Source: Portibacter marinus
Lineage (GTDB): Bacteria; Bacteroidota; Bacteroidia; Chitinophagales; Saprospiraceae
Length of the DNA: 64,000 nucleotides
Assembly: GCF_021533195.1 (NCBI RefSeq)
Contig: NZ_JAJNKB010000003.1
Span: 397,001-461,000 of the forward strand
Direction: 5' to 3'
The notes beneath the pieces are model-generated. The model was not told the origin of the DNA. It did no database searches and saw only the letters and a program-made list of their open reading frames with translations. The translations under genes were made by a program, and so were the position numbers. Shown one piece after another: positions 63,082-64,000 of this stretch (position 1 is the first letter of the stretch; each line of letters opens with the position of its first letter).

Positions 63082-64000
63082 ATGATAAATATTACCTTTC
63101 CGGATGGGAATGTCAGACAGTATGAGGAAGGGACTACTGCATTAGAGATTGCTCAATCTATCAGTGAGGGATTAGCCCGAAATGTACTTTCTGCAGAGGT
63201 CAATGGTGAAATTTGGGATGCTACCAGACCCATACCTGAAGATGCAAAAATCAAGCTTTTTACGTGGAGGGATAGGGAAGGTAAAACAACATTTTGGCAT
63301 TCAAGTGCTCACTTAATGGCTGAAGCCTTGGAATCACTTTACCCCGGCACGAAGTTCGGAATTGGACCTGCAATAGAAACCGGTTTCTATTACGATGTTG
63401 ACATGGGTCAAGAAACATTGACCCCTGAAGACCTTCCTCGCATTGAGCATAAAATGTTAGAATTAGCAAGAGAAAAAAATGGGTATGTTAGAACCGAAGT
63501 TCCCAAGGACGAAGCTGTAGCTTATTTTAAAGATAAAGACGACGAATATAAGTTAGAATTGATAGAAGGTCTGGAAGATGGCAAGATCACATTCTATACC
63601 CAGGGGAATTTCACCGATCTATGTAGAGGACCACATATTCCAGACACCGGACCTATTAAGGCGGTTAAATTGACCAGCCTTGCCGGTGCTTACTGGAGGG
63701 GTGATGAAACGAGAAAACAGCTAACCAGGATTTACGGTGTAACTTTTCCTAAACAGAAGGAATTAAAAGAACACTTAGCATTAATCGAAGAGGCTAAGAA
63801 AAGAGACCACCGAAAACTGGGACAGGAACTTGAATTGTTCATGTTTTCGCAGCGTGTCGGATCCGGCTTACCTATGTGGCTGCCCAAGGGTACACAGATC
63901 AGGGAGCGGTTGCAAAATTTCCTGAGACAGCAGCAAGAGAAAGCAGGTTATCAAATGGTGGTCACACCCCATATTGGACAGAAAGAGCTTTACATCACTT
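63082..64000 (+). CDS. thrS: Threonine-tRNA ligase, 5' part (continues beyond window)
   Basis: 306 codons open to the window edge. Residues 1-62 form the TGS domain ([26 protein letters not shown]); about 65-225 the editing domain with HxxxH ([11 protein letters not shown]) and the CxxxH ligands in [31 protein letters not shown]; the catalytic class II core begins near 245 ([30 protein letters not shown]). The catalytic motifs 2 and 3 and the anticodon-binding domain lie past base 64000. Confidence 0.97.
   Translation, partial: MINITFPDGNVRQYEEGTTALEIAQSISEGLARNVLSAEVNGEIWDATRPIPEDAKIKLFTWRDREGKTTFWHSSAHLMAEALESLYPGTKFGIGPAIETGFYYDVDMGQETLTPEDLPRIEHKMLELAREKNGYVRTEVPKDEAVAYFKDKDDEYKLELIEGLEDGKITFYTQGNFTDLCRGPHIPDTGPIKAVKLTSLAGAYWRGDETRKQLTRIYGVTFPKQKELKEHLALIEEAKKRDHRKLGQELELFMFSQRVGSGLPMWLPKGTQIRERLQNFLRQQQEKAGYQMVVTPHIGQKELYIT

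Overview
The window looks like chromosome of a free-living member of the Bacteroidota, most likely near the Saprospiria (Saprospiraceae/Lewinellaceae); the lineage is inference. Evidence seen here: type IX secretion features (a PorP/SprF-like outer-membrane protein beside a 1740-residue protein with a gliding-motility-type C-terminal domain, and a secreted M43 protease ending in a Por-type sorting domain), several LytTR response regulators paired with LytS-like kinases, promoter elements of the TAnnTTTG type, few Shine-Dalgarno sequences, and many signal-peptide lipoproteins. Genes are dense on both strands, with no phage, transposase, CRISPR array or rRNA operon.

Layout. 1-2127 (-): 3'-truncated ThuA/PVC-type dehydrogenase lipoprotein. 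2271-8565 (+): AraC regulator, CinA, 2-oxoacid dehydrogenase E2, a PorE-like PD40/OmpA protein and a PmtA-like methyltransferase, closely spaced. 8569-12843 (-): DPP-IV peptidase and a LytS/LytR pair. 13053-17500: beta-lactamase-fold hydrolase (+), 2-keto-3-deoxygalactonate kinase (-) and membrane pyrophosphatase (-). 17501-18103: a gene-free stretch with three hairpin-forming repeats. 18104-20499 (+): DtxR-family repressor, metal-binding protein and ABC ATPase, with a DtxR-box-like operator but no permease gene. 20514-25307 (-): lipocalin-like protein, Dabb protein, and an alpha/beta hydrolase translationally coupled to a second LytS/LytR pair. 25405-33347 (-): a five-gene run of PBP1A, HEAT-cyclophilin lipoprotein, GcvT, DUF1015 protein and amidohydrolase.

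33503-43795: SdpI-like protein, tRNA-Asn, solo LytTR protein, an outer-membrane-protein/lipoprotein pair, MBL/beta-CASP hydrolase, Gfo/Idh/MocA oxidoreductase, an ECF sigma/anti-sigma-like/beta-solenoid operon with a recognisable ECF promoter, then a 24-bp tandem repeat array directly behind the PorP/SprF gene. 43797-50815 (-): giant T9SS cargo, a 58-residue protein and GltX. 50992-60357: polysaccharide deacetylase, Bcr/CflA efflux pump, two unknowns, UvrB, RecX, HAD phosphatase and the three-subunit proton-translocating transhydrogenase. 60632-64000 (+): M43 protease and the 5' part of thrS.

Most of the window is housekeeping plus T9SS-related envelope biology. I found no complete new defence or mobile system. 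The least explained items are the 24-bp array between the T9SS pair and the ECF sigma operon, the hairpin repeats before the metal operon, the permease-less metal ABC operon with a C-terminally anchored binding protein, and the operon joining a duplicated-lipocalin hydrolase to a sensor kinase.
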